A stretch of 64,000 nucleotides of DNA from Liriodendron chinense (GCA_003013855.2 ML058464.1:1334170-1398169), one strand, 5' to 3'. Counted from the stretch's first letter, positions 1 through 10,800 are shown. The notes: generated from the sequence alone by a model not told the origin. Translations and numbers: made by a program.

Positions 1-430
1 GGAATCTCAATAATGACTATGGCTATGAGGAATTCCAAAGTCACTGAGATCAGCTCATCCCTTAAGACTTGCTCCTGAGTTAAATAAGTCAGGCTCGAGA
101 GCAGGGGGCTTACTGTTATGGGTAAATCCAAGCCGACCTCAGGCCACAAGAAAAGCCCATAGGCCTACGGGCCCATATGTTAATCGACCGCCAAAGACCT
201 TCTGGCCCATAAGCCTAAATGAAGTCCTCAACCTAAAGATGAGCTCCCCTGATCAGGAGATGGCAACCAAAATGCCAAAGGACCCGACCAGCTAGCGAGA
301 GGACGACTATGAAATTGCATCGGTAATTTAACACGACACCCTGTGCATATATGTGGAAGCTTGGCGAAGCTTGTAGAATTATAGCTAAGTCCTAGAGGGA
401 GAGTGATTATGACCGTTTTAATTTTTTTTA
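1..430 (+). mobile_element. 3' end and LTR start of a Ty3/gypsy element (Tat/Retand-like)
   Basis: Positions 101-109 form a short purine-rich tract (GCAGGGGGC) followed, after a few bases, by TGTTATGGGTAAAT at 114, the arrangement of polypurine tract plus LTR start in plant Tat-type gypsy elements. The stretch after 114 is rich in GGCCCATA and GAGG/CCTC phrases typical of such LTRs. The similarity fades near 410-430, where a different repeat begins. The rest of this LTR may be the fragment at about 10086-10800, split by later insertions; that link is inferred. No coding sequence survives here. Confidence 0.5.
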
Positions 431-1040
431 AAACATATTGCCTAATTAAATTAATTAGCAATTATAAACTAATTAAGCAAGAATACTTAGCTTCCAAGCT
501 TAAGTGGGTCCAATCACAAGGCTAACATATGATAAGTATTTAAACAACTTATCTTAAGCATGCATAGATAATCAAAATTAACTAATCAAGAACCTAATCT
601 ATGCAACCTATGTAGACTATATGAGAATGGATCATATGAGCTCAACTCTACACTACTTAGTGAAAATACATCTTATGTATGAATCTGCCTAATCTAGTGC
701 CTAGCATATATTCCTATCAAGCATTCATAAATAAGCAATTAAACATACAATGCTAAGATAACAATGTGCTCAAATCAATCACAAACACAAGCATGTATAG
801 TGGTTCGACTTTGGATCAACTCCACTTCCAGTTCAAGTACTCATCCCATGAGCACACCAGAATTCACTAGGAAATTTAAATCAGGTTACTCCTAACCTAG
901 GTGTTTCAAATCGGTTCTACTGTACCGGGGAGTTTGATAAAGTTCCTCCCAACTTATGACATAAATTTTACTGGTTCATCTCTCAACCAGGATGTTTACA
1001 GGTTCCATCCAACCCAGGATTTTGACAAGGTTCCTCCCTA
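431..1040 (-). mobile_element. SIRE/Maximus-like copia LTR, left part (interrupted by Athila element)
   Basis: AT-rich non-coding sequence with the phrase TAGTGGTTCGAC near 798, which resembles the start of the transcribed part in SIRE/Maximus LTRs. It continues on the other side of the Athila insertion at 8859. The five bases at 1036-1040 (CCCTA) are one copy of the Athila target-site duplication. The family is assigned from general appearance only, the outer left boundary is not defined, and strand is tentative. Confidence 0.35.
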
Positions 1041-2643
1041 TGTTCACTCCCCAAGTGTAGGGTTGCGAAGTAGTAATAATTCAGAAAGATCGAGTATCGT
1101 TCCCACAAAGATTTATGTATGGGTATCCTCAGAATTTGTCTAAAACAACTAGTAATTAAGATCTTATTAAGAACTAAAACTGAAAAATAGCGATTTGGGT
1201 TTAAACAGTGAATGGTTAAGGTAATTTCAATCTAAAAAGGCACTAGAGCGCCAAGGATCCACTTTTGATAAGTTTCAATGCATCAACACAACTAGGTCTC
1301 TCATAACTCAATCGGAATCGAATTCATATCTCTATCCGATCGGAATATAGAGCGGTTCAATCAAGAATTATCTAAAACAAGTGCTTATTTATTGATTTGA
1401 TTCCCACAACCATGCTCAAGCCTTGGGCACACTCAATTGTGTAGGCCGAGCCTCTTTCCAATTTAGTTGAGATTCATAACCATAGCTTTCACCAAATCCT
1501 GTCACTAGACCTGATTACAACTCATGATTAGAACTCTAATTAAATCAAAATCAATCAATAAACAACTATTTTGAATTATATAACAAAAGATAAGAACTTT
1601 AGTTGAATGAGTTCCCACATGAAAATCAGGCCATTGTACACAAGGTAATCAAAGCGTCTACCATGCCTGGAGTCGATGGTAGATCAATGAACTACACAAG
1701 CATAACTAATGCTCAAGAGCTAAGATACTAAGTTAGGATCACTAAGAATCACATGAGCCCGGAGTCATCAAGAGATCAAAGTAAAGACCAAAATAGTACT
1801 TGATTCAAACTCACATTAACTAAAATTCAACAATTAAATCATAAAAAAGAAACCTAGGTTGCATCAATCCATCAAAAACGAATCAAAAGCTTCACCTTTT
1901 AGCCCTAGCTAAGAGGTTTTAGTTCATCTCTAACATCCTTGAACTAGAAGCCTCTAAAAACATAAAAAATAAATAAAACAGGAAGAAAACTAGAAATTCG
2001 AAGTAGAATCCGTCTCCCAAGCAATCCCCACATCCTAGCATGCTTTGGTATGAAGGGAAGACGTCCTTTTATAGCTTGGAGGTGTCCTTTACGCAAGAAA
2101 GTTCCAAATTTCGCGCAAAGTTACGCACTTGCGCCGAGAAATCCGGAGCCCCAAAATAGAAACAGCCTTTTAATGCATGGCCGACCGGTCTGGACCGGTC
2201 GGACTGGCCTTGCCGACCGGTCACGACCGGTCTGGCCTGTGAATCCCATCAATCCAGTAGCTATGGCCGACCGGTCTTGACCGGTCGGGCTAGCAGTCAG
2301 TGTCTTCTTGGCAGGTAAATGGGTGGCCGACCGGTCTTGACTGGTCTGGCTGCCTTGGCCGATCGGTCAACCGACCAGTCTAGCCTTGTTTCTTCTTTAT
2401 TTATTTATTTCTTTCTTTCTTCTATTCTCTTCTTTCCTTGCTTTGTCTTTCTTTGGTCCTTCTTCAATCTTCATCCAATGAACTTCAATGCTCATAAAGA
2501 GCTCGATTTAGCTTTCAATTTGTGAAATCTCCCTCTTGTTCCTACAATCACAATTCATGCATTAGAATAGTCATTTAAACATGTAAACCGTGCATAATGA
2601 GTGATGAATTGAGGTTAGAATATGCACAATTAAGAGCTCAACA
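1041..2643 (-). repeat. 3' LTR of the Athila-type element (1603 bp)
   Basis: On the element's own strand this is the downstream LTR. It aligns with 7292-8858 almost end to end with scattered substitutions, mostly transitions, a few percent by eye, which suggests a relatively recent insertion. It holds a cluster of seven exact GACCGGTC palindromes at 2181-2345, with mutated copies up to about 2385. About 32 bp of that cluster are absent from the other LTR. Confidence 0.93.
2181..2385. repeat. GACCGGTC palindrome cluster in LTR
   Basis: Seven exact copies of the 8-bp palindrome GACCGGTC by my count, often paired as GACCGGTCNNGACCGGTC. Decayed forms (GACTGGTC, GATCGGTC, GACCAGTC) fit CpG deamination. 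The cluster lies a few hundred bases from the 5' edge of the LTR in element sense, so in U3. Function unknown. Confidence 0.85.
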
Positions 2644-2655
2644 CACCCCCCAACC
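2644..2655 (-). other. Polypurine tract of the Athila-type element
   Basis: On the minus strand this reads GGTTGGGGGGTG and abuts the TGTTGAGCTC start of the 3' LTR, where plus-strand DNA priming would occur in reverse transcription. The assignment is by position and G-richness. Confidence 0.65.
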
Positions 2656-3789
2656 AGCATTTTGCTAGTCCCGAGCAAAACATGCGTGAAACAAGTTTCA
2701 TTCTCAAAAACCCAACTCTCCTCTAGAAACTATTCTTCTATACATTCCAAGACACACAAGCATAAAAATCAGAGAAATTAGGTGATATAGGTTGAAACCT
2801 TAAACTCTCAGAACATAATAAGTGTTTATATGAAATTCCCGCTGATTGATTGATAAATAGAAGAACTTGAACAAATTCAACCTAGTGTGCATAGTGAAAG
2901 CTCATCTCATGAGTTTCCGGGATTATCGTCTTCATAAATCAACTAAACTATAGATCTCAAGGTTTATAGAGCAACAACAAGCCTATGACAGGAATTTACC
3001 TTACCGTCCTTCCGACGACTTTCACACTACGTCCCATTTCCGGCTTTGGTTACGGGTAGATCATCCCCCGGTTGGTAGTAGGTAGCCCTAATCGGAGTTT
3101 CCACCATTTTTCCATCATTCCCAATTTCATCCTTCCTTTTCCTTTTTCTTTTACATTAGATAGGATTTTTAGAAATCCATATCTTTCATTATTTTCCCAT
3201 TGACAAGGATGGACAAAGTACCCTGGCTTGGTTTCTCAATACCTCAAATCAAAGTCTAGCTAATCCATAAATCACATAATCCTTTCAAATCATGAAAATC
3301 GTGTAATGTGAACTAGGTGCAAAAGGTGTTCAAATTTTCTATCAATCATAAAAATAGGTGAAATCACATATAGAACCATTATATTAAGAGAAATTCAAAG
3401 CTTGCAACATCCCTCACTTCATATCTCATCTTCTTATACCCATGCTATCTCGAATGCATAGAATCAAAGTTTTCCAAAAGAGTTTCGAATTTTAGAAAAT
3501 CGAAAAATTTCTACATCTTTGCTCAACATGTACAAAAGCTAGCAGATTCATCATCTAAGGAATCTCACCCCCCAACCAAAACTTCACATTGTCCTCAATG
3601 TAATAAGATATGCAATATGCATGACATGAGAGCAATGACATAAACAAAGGAGGGTGAGAAAGAGAGATATCACCTGGAGCATATATTTCATGGCAAGATT
3701 AGCTTTTGGAGATGGATTACTTTACAACTAAATCACTATCAAAGCAAATCCTAATGGGAAAGCATTCTAGCAAATTATCCTCCGTCAGA
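2656..3789. other. Non-coding interior of the Athila-type element, 3' part
   Basis: In a complete Athila element this side of the protease would carry reverse transcriptase, RNase H, integrase and often an env-like frame. None is visible here: no open frame and no YVDD- or integrase-like motif. A second CCCCCCAACC phrase near 3567 resembles the polypurine region at 2644. I read this as deleted pol replaced by 3' untranslated sequence. Confidence 0.6.
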
Positions 3790-5400
3790 CTAGGAGGTTA
3801 ATCCCAACAACTCATCCAAAAGCATAAAGTCAAGCAGAATCATTAGATGGATTAAAAGGTTTCGCAGCAACGTCATCCAATATCCTGCTTTACAATAAAC
3901 ATGTGTGTGAGTAATCGAGATGAGCCACCCAAAATCCCAAAAAGGAATTTCAGTGTGTTCCTTAATGTTTTCACCACATGTATACGAGAAGACATCATCA
4001 TATTTATCAGAAAAAATATGTCTCCATTCAGATTTTCCTGGGCATTGATATTGCAAGTAAGGATCATCCCAGGGTTGGTGGAGTTCGCTATGCATGATCC
4101 ACAAAGGTGTGGAAATATGAATTGATTTCTCAGCATAACTAGGTATTGTTTCCACATCCTTCTCTTGGCTAACGTCATATGCCGATACTGACTCGAAAAG
4201 TGTGACCATATCCCTTATCATATCATCGTTCTCATCAAGGGAGTGAGTCACTTCTTCGACTAAGTGACCGGAGTAAAAAGGTGAGAGGGACTCATTTTCC
4301 ACAATAGAATTGATCATATTTATTTCGTGGACCTCCTCATCCTCATCCTCTTGTTGGTTGTCAATATTGAAAGCATTCAACTCAATTATCATATTGCCAA
4401 AAGACATTTGGATGACCCCACTCCTACAATTTATGATAGCGTTTGATGTAGCTAGGAATGGGCGGCCAAGTATGACAGGAATTTGGGGGCCAATATTAAC
4501 CATGGGTCTCGTGTCCAAGACAATAAAGTCTACCGGGTAGTTTACTTTGTCAACTTGGACAAGCACGTCCTCAATCACCCCTCTCGGAATACGAATCGAT
4601 CGATCAGCAAGTTGTAATGTGGTTTTGGTGGGTTTTAATTCACCTAAACCCAATTGTTCATAGACCGAAAAGGGAATTAAGTTTACACTTGCCCCTAGAT
4701 CAAGTAGAGCATGTTTCACCCGGTAGTCTCCAATTACACATGATATTGTTGGACAACCGAGATCTTTGTATTTCTTGGGCATCCCGTGGTTGATAATGGC
4801 ACTCACATTCTCTGTCAAAAATGCCTTCTTTTGCACATGTATTTTTCTTTTAACCGTGTAAAGGTCTTTTAAAAATTTTGCATATGACGGTATTTGTTTA
4901 ATGGCATCCAACAATGGGATGTTGATTTTGACTTGCTTGAAAACCTCTAAAAATTCATGATATTTATCTTGAGGTTTGGCTGGAATCAAGCGTTGGGGGA
5001 ATGGAGCAACGGGCCTATATTCTTTCAATGGCTCTTTTTCATTCATGGTGATGCTAGGTCCATCATCCTCTTTGGAAGATACCGGATCATTAGGCGTTGA
5101 AACCTTCACCGGATCAGATTTTTCAATGATTTTACCACTTCTAAGAGTGGTGATGGCCTTAGCATGTTCCATATGTTGGTTAGAAGAACTAGGCACACTT
5201 ATTTCGCATTGTAGTTTTGGATTTGGTATGGGTTGGGCTGGAAGCATCCCTTCCCTTGCGTTTAAGCGAGCCTTGATTTCCTTCACCGAATTTTTAAGCT
5301 CAAGCATTATCGTATGGTTGGATTGATTTATTTGAGCTTGTCCTTCCATGAATGCTTTCAAAGTATCCTCTGTAGGCATTTGAGGTGGAACCATTTGCAT
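3790..5400 (-). pseudogene. Athila gag-pol: gag C-terminus plus aspartic protease, no RT
   Basis: An open frame of 536 codons. Around residues 200-350 lies a retropepsin-like domain: HALLDLGASVNLIPFSVY has the D-x-GAS active-site core (DLGAS, usual in this lineage), followed by LQLADRS, VDFIVLD and the IPVILGRPFLAT flap and C-terminal motif. The protease would cut the Gag-Pol polyprotein in the virus-like particle. Upstream residues are a charged linker. After the protease comes an acidic stretch and then unrecognised sequence to a stop, where reverse transcriptase should begin. The frame is continuous with the upstream gag frame except for one TGA at 5515-5517, so the real polyprotein probably began in gag and the Met at 5400 is not a natural start. 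Not a host gene. Confidence 0.8.
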
Positions 5401-5514
5401 TGGGGGCCCCCTTTGAGGATTATTTTGATTAGCCGTGTTTCCATTCGCCCAATTGAAGTTAGGGTTGTTTCTCCAACTAGAATTGTTCGTGTTTGAATTT
5501 GGAGTACTAAAAGG

Positions 5515-5938
5515 TCATTGATAACTATTCAAAGCATTTGATTGTTCAAATAACAGTTCCCGAAATGCATAGATTGTTGGACAATCCGGCGTTTGATGCA
5601 CATTGGAAGCACAAATACCACAAATAGTTTCAACAGCCCCCCTTTGTTGGGTTGTGTCCACTTTCTTTAGTTCCATCTCCTCGACCTTTCGTGTGAGTTT
5701 AGCCACTTTAGAACCTAGATCATCTTGCCCATCTAAAACATAAATTTCTCCCTTTTCCTTGGCTTGGGGTTGTTTTGAACTTGTTGGCTTAGATGTATCC
5801 CACGCTTGTGTATTTTCAGCCCACATGTCGAAATAATCCCAAGCTTCCTCCGTTTCCTTGTTCATGAATTCCCCATTGCACATCATCTCCACAAATTGGC
5901 GCATGGTTGAGTTTAATCCATCATAGAAGAAACTAATC

Positions 5939-5977
<39 letters not shown>

Positions 5978-6544
5978 TTCATAGCCATGATGTGGGCATG
6001 CGTTTAATAACTCATTATACCTTTCCCAACATTGGAAAAAGGTTTCTTCTTCTTTTTGGGCGAAGTTCATTATGGCCCTTCTTAGTGCATTGGTTCGATG
6101 AGTAGGGAAGAATTTTTTAAGAAACTCCCTAGTCATCTCAGCCCATGTCCCAATGGACCTCGGCCTTAAGGAATGTAGCCATGATTTGGCCTTCTCTTTC
6201 AAGAAAAAAGGGAACAATTTAACTTTTATTGTATCCTTGGTCACATTGTCATAGTTTATTGTGGCTATAACCTCTTCAAATTCCTTAATATGTAGATATG
6301 CGCTCTCAGAGTCGAGTCCATGGAATCTAGGAAGAAGTTGGATCAACCCCGGTTTAAAATCAATATTTCCCACATTGTGAGGGAAAATTATGCAAGAGGG
6401 AGTACTCGTCTGAGCTGGTTGTAAATAGTCACGTAAAGTTCTAGGTTGAGGTACATCCCCCACTTCATTCTCATCCAATTCAGTAAGGTTTGGGGCTGGA
6501 TTTTGATGTTGATTCACCCCTTGATTTGGTTGATTTTCAGCCAT
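5515..6544 (-). pseudogene. Athila gag, broken by a 36-C homopolymer
   Basis: From the Met at 6544 the frame encodes a typical Athila Gag N-terminus: a proline- and asparagine-rich leader, RTLRDYLQP, then the capsid-like retrotransposon gag domain (KLFPFFLKEKAKSWLHSL, TWAEMTREFLKKFFP, FAQKEEETFFQCWERYNELL, CPHHGYE). At CPHHGYE it runs into 36 consecutive C's on the plus strand (5941-5976), read as glycines, and stops. The expected continuation (LISFFYDGLNSTMRQFVEMMCNGEF) is present immediately beyond the tract but in a different frame. Gag is therefore frameshifted at the homopolymer. Gag would form the particle shell that packages element RNA. Confidence 0.85.
5941..5976. repeat. 36-base C homopolymer inside gag
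   Basis: An uninterrupted run of 36 C on the plus strand (36 G on the gag coding strand), replacing the few codons normally found between CPHHG(Y/F)E and the (L/I)S(F/Y)FYxGL motif of Athila gag. Such tracts are prone to replication slippage and to sequencing or consensus error, so the true length is uncertain. Confidence 0.95.
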
Positions 6545-7266
6545 CTCTCTAGTAATTTCAGAAAAATTTTGATGTTTCCTAGCATGAGGCTCTCTATCAA
6601 TCCCTTCAACAATTACTCCGTCCCTTACAAGTCAGTTATTATAAGTCCGAGCCCAATGTGGCATGCAAAACCAAAAAGAATGAACAAAAAGGAAAAAGAA
6701 TTCTTCCTTCCTTCCTTTACTCCTCTCTAGGACTTAAGCACAAGGTGTCTTGCAATGGCTAAGCCAGAAGCAAGGATAGAGACCGATTTCTCCTGGTCAA
6801 TAGGGGTTCAAAGAACTCCCCACCCACTCTTTGAGTCTTTTGAGAAAAAGTACAGAAAAAGAAGAAAGAGGAATAGGTTGAGAAGAGAAATCTCTGAGCA
6901 CAAGGTGATCCAAGATGGCAGAGCCGACCAATAGGAATCCAGGTGACTCAAGGCCTACCTTTCAGAGATCCAGAAGGAGTCTCCACCCACTCTACAAGAG
7001 ATGAATATGATAGGAATGTGTAGGAGAAGAAGAAGAGTAAGGTTAGAACGATAAAACCTGATTTGTGACTTAAGATGCCTTCTTCTTCTTCATCTTCCTA
7101 AAAATCCCTTGATTAAACCTATGTTAGAATCCTGCAAAAAATCAAAACAAAGTAAGTTAGTATTTAGAAGAAAACCTACTCTAGAAAGCAAAACAAATCC
7201 TAAACCTATCTTAACACAATCTCAACTAAAAGTTATTTCAGAAAATTCTAAAAATACCGCATAGAA
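6545..7266 (-). other. 5' untranslated leader of the Athila-type element
   Basis: Non-coding sequence between the primer site and gag. It holds two diverged repeats of a phrase with GCACAAGGTG, GGCTAAGCC/AGAGCCGACC and CCACCCACTCT (near 6738-6830 and 6898-6990) separated by purine-rich AGAAGAGAAA tracts. No open frame of note. Confidence 0.5.
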
Positions 7267-7285
7267 ATCCCCGGCAACGGCGCCA
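7267..7285 (-). other. Primer-binding site complementary to tRNA-Asp
   Basis: The plus strand matches the last 19 nt of plant cytosolic tRNA-Asp including the CCA end (CCCCGGCAACGGCGCCA preceded by AT), so the element RNA would pair with it. It lies six bases inside the 5' LTR. tRNA-Asp priming is a known trait of Athila and related Tat elements. Confidence 0.9.
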
Positions 7286-7291
7286 AAAACT

Positions 7292-8858
7292 TGTTCACTC
7301 CCCAAGTGTAGGGTTGCGAAGTAGTAATAATTCAGAATGACCGTGTATCATTCCCACAGAGATTTATGTATGGGTATCCTCAGAATTTGTCTAAAACAAC
7401 TAGTAATTAAGATCCTATTAAGAACTAAAACTGGAAAATAGCGATTTGGGTTTAAACAGTGAATGGTTAAGGTAATTTCAATCTAAAAAGGCACTAGAGC
7501 GCCAAGGATCCACTTTTGATAAGTTTCAATGCATCAACACAACTAGGTCTCTCATAACTCAATCGGAATCGAATTCATATCTCTATACTATCGGAATATA
7601 GAGCGGTTCAATCAACAATTATCTAAAACAAGTGCTTATTCATTGATTTGATTCCCACAACCATGCTCAGGCCTTGGGCACACTCAATTGTGTAGGCCAA
7701 GCCTCTTTCCAATTTAATTGAGATTCATAACCATAGCTTTCACCAAATCCTGTCACTAGACCTGATTACAACTCATGATTAGAACTCTAATTAAATCAAA
7801 ATCAATCAATAAACAACTATTTTGAATTATATAATAAAAGATAAGAACTTTAGTTGAATGAGTTCCCACATGAAAATCAGGCCATTGTACACAAGGTAAT
7901 CAAAGCGTCTACCATGCCTGGAGTCGATGGTAGATCAATGAACTACACAAGCATAACTAATGCTCAAAAGCTAAGATACTAAGTTAGGATCACTAAGAAT
8001 CACATGAGCCCGGAGTCATCAAGAGATCAAAGTAAAGACCAAAATAGTACTTGATTCAAACTCACATTAACTAAAATTCAACAATTAAATCATAAAAAGG
8101 AAACCTAGGTTGCATCAATCCATCAAAAAAGAATCAAAAGCTTCACCTCTTAGCCCTAGCTAAGAGGTTTTAGTTCATCTCTAACATCCTTGAACTGGAA
8201 GCCTCTAAAAACATAAAAAATAACTAAAACAGGAAGAAAACTAGAAATTCGAAGTAGAATCCAGCTCCCAAGCAATCCCCACGTCTTAGCATGCTTTGGT
8301 ATGAAGGGAAGACGTCCTTTTATAGCTTGGAGGTGTCCTTTACGTAAGAAAGTTCCAGATTTCGCGCAAAGTTACGCACTTGCGCCGAGAAATCCGGAGC
8401 CCCAAAATAGAAACAGCCTTTTAATGCATGGCCAACCGGTCACGACCGGTCTGGCCTGTGAATCCCATCAGTCCAGCAGCTATGGCCGACCGGTCTTGAC
8501 CGGTCGGGCTAGCAGTCAGTGTCTTCTTGGCAGGTAAATGGGTGGCCGACCGGTCTGGAATGGTCTGGCTGCCTTGGCCGACCGGTCAACCGACCGGTCT
8601 AGCCTTGTTTCTTCTTTATTTCTTTATTTCTTTCTTCTAGTCTCTTCTTTCCTTGCTTTGTCTTTCTTTGGTCCTTCTTCAATCTTCATCCAATGAACTT
8701 CAATGCTCATAAAGAGCTCGATTTAGCTTTCAATTTGTGAAATCTCCCTCTTGTTCCTACAATCACAATTCATGGATTAGAATAGTCCTTTAAACATGTA
8801 AATCGTGCATAATGAGTGATGAATTGAGGTTAGAATATGCACAATTAAGAGCTCAACA
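7292..8858 (-). repeat. 5' LTR of the Athila-type element (1567 bp)
   Basis: The upstream LTR on the element strand, the one expected to drive transcription. It starts TGTTCACTCC and ends GCTCAACA on the plus strand, followed by the CCCTA duplication. It carries six exact GACCGGTC copies at about 8437-8603. It lacks about 32 bp relative to the other LTR inside this cluster, explained by recombination between neighbouring palindromes. Confidence 0.93.
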
Positions 8859-10085
8859 CCCTACCCTTAAGTTCTAATCTTAGAACTTAGTGTACGCTCC
8901 CGCCGGAAGCTCCCCTTGGAGCCTTGTTCAAGTTTGTAAATTCAAACTCCCACACTCAATCCTACATGAGAAAGGAGTGCAACTAGACTCTCATAATGAC
9001 ACTTATTGTTGGATGAGCCCCTTGTTCAGCGCATTCTTGGGTTGCTTGATCTCTGCTATCCCGTGCTTCAATTAGCTCCCGTTGCTCCCCTGATCATGTT
9101 GTCATTGTGTTGCCAATGCCTCAGTTTCACCAATTAACCACCTTGCATGTGATGCTCTTGAGATGCCCAAGGTGATAGGAGATGGTGTGAATTCTCTACA
9201 ACTAGTAGGAGTTGGTTGCTTAGAGGAATTCGACTTAATAGGATCTTTAGAGAGACAAATGATCTACCTATGTTCAAGGTGCGTAAAATATCTAAAGATC
9301 AAGAGAGAGCAAGTCCATCTTCACATGAGCTTTGAATGCTCCATCTTGTGATCAAACACAAGGACGATGACTTTGAATGCTTAAGATTAGAGTTTAATGG
9401 TATGAGCAATAAGAGTGACTTCTAATGCACTAAAATCTGTCTTCTTGGCCCTAAAATCGAGCTAAATCATTTTATAAATAAATCTTTAACGGATAGAAAA
9501 TGACTGCTAATGTTTCTTTACCGACCGGTCGACCAGGGGTCCACGACCGGTCGAATATTGCTGACCGACCGGTCGGTTTAGGCCTTGACAATTAGTTTTG
9601 TTGTTGTCCTAACTTGGGTCGGTCACGATCGGTCAGATGACCGGTCGATAGTCCAGCCGACCGGTCTTTAGACTAGCCGAATTAAGGCCCTGAGACATTT
9701 TTTCTTATTATCCCATTTTAAGGTCTAGTGACTGGTTGACCATGGGTCGAGACTGGTTGGCAGACCTATTTTGCTGGCTGTATTGAGTTGTGCTTTACAG
9801 CAGTAAGGGCAACCTCTTTGGCCATTCTTTGGGTGGTCTTTTGGGACACCTAATGCCAATCTAAGATGACTACAAATATGCCTAATGGGTCAAGGTCACC
9901 TAGAGGTTTGAATTTTGGTTAGGTTCAAGGTTCAAGGCTCACCAAGGCATCTTATTTATCTATTTCTTCTTCCTTGATGTAGTAGGTCCGATTGAGTATT
10001 CGGTTTTCGTCTTCTTTAAGCTCAACCGACACTAAACTTACTGACCTACGTAATTAACAAATAAGGTGCACTAGTATACCACAAA
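8859..10085 (-). mobile_element. SIRE/Maximus-like LTR, right part, with third GACCGGTC cluster
   Basis: Continues the repeat interrupted by the Athila insertion. No convincing coding sequence: short open frames at 8890 and 9163 match nothing I know. Positions 9521-9671 hold five exact GACCGGTC copies plus decayed ones as far as 9760 (GACTGGTT, GGTTGACC). If the minus orientation is right, this again falls in U3. The right boundary and family are uncertain. Confidence 0.4.
9521..9760. repeat. Third GACCGGTC palindrome cluster, outside the Athila element
   Basis: Five exact GACCGGTC octamers (9521-9671), some extended to CGACCGGTCG, then weaker forms to 9760. The surrounding sequence is unrelated to the Athila LTR, so the same palindrome is shared by two different repeats. 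Confidence 0.8.
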
Positions 10086-10800
10086 AAAGTGCACTAACAG
10101 ACTGAAGACAAGGCTCACAACAACAATTTAAAATTGCTAAGGCACAACACTCTGAGGCCTCAACCTCGGTATCAAGTAAAACTTTGAGCCCTCGTCCTTA
10201 GCCTCTAATAGCGATCAAAGATCCGAGGCCTCGGCGATGGATCGACTTTTGCACCTGAGGCCTTAGTGTCAGCCTCAGACGAGCCCTATTCTAGCAAAAT
10301 AACCAAGGATGCCGAGCATTCTCTACAGTCCTCGGAACCGAACACATTTGGCACCGCCATATAAAGCATTTGGCACCTGCCATACAGAGCTGTACAGAGA
10401 TAACAACATTCGACAGATCCAGACATGATAAGATCTAGATGTGATAAAGACTATCCCAAGAAATCTAGGAATCAAACCCATATGCAAGATCTACGGATCC
10501 ACCTACTACTCTCCGATGATCCTATAAATAGACGTATCCCTCTACAAACAAGGTACAATGAGAAACACCCTACTTTTTTACCCTTAGCTTGATCTCCTAC
10601 ACCTTACTGACTTGGACATCAAAGGGCTAACGGCCGGACCCTTGGCCACCCCTTCTTTTGTCTTCCCTTGTGTACTACAGTATTTAGCAAACATCTAGTT
10701 CAAATCCAGCTCGTACATCCGAAGGAGATCAGCAACATTCATCCATCTAAGGTAGAGATCAAGCTCTTTCATCAGTTAACCAATTTTTTACGTCAACAAT
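10086..10800 (+). mobile_element. Ty3/gypsy LTR 3' part (Tat/Retand-like)
   Basis: Rich in GAGGCCTCGG phrases, then CTATAAATAG at about 10512 as a TATA box. This is followed by the GACTTGGACATCAAAGGGCTAACGG-type stretch ending in CCGGACCCTTGGCCACC, which is characteristic of the transcribed part of Tat/Retand-type gypsy LTRs. It ends near TACGTCAACA at about 10798. It may be the continuation of the LTR that starts at 114. No target duplication was found. Confidence 0.6.

Larger units (their letters stand above)
1041..8858 (-). mobile_element. Athila-type Ty3/gypsy LTR retrotransposon, non-autonomous
   Basis: Two long, highly similar direct repeats (1041-2643 and 7292-8858) begin TGTT and end AACA. 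They are flanked by identical 5-bp duplications, CCCTA at 1036-1040 and 8859-8863. The element reads on the minus strand: the right LTR is its 5' LTR, followed by a 19-nt match to the 3' end of plant tRNA-Asp (7267-7285), then gag (to 5515), a protease region (to 3790), and a purine-rich tract against the 3' LTR (2644-2655). The 4.6-kb interior has no reverse transcriptase, RNase H or integrase, so it must be mobilised in trans if at all. Athila-lineage assignment rests on gag (RTLRDYLQP motif), protease style and tRNA-Asp priming. Confidence 0.92.

Noticed and set aside
1041..8858. Reading the repeats at 1041 and 7292 as a segmental duplication
   Set aside because: TG/CA ends, a 5-bp TSD, a tRNA-Asp primer site and gag between them establish an LTR retrotransposon.
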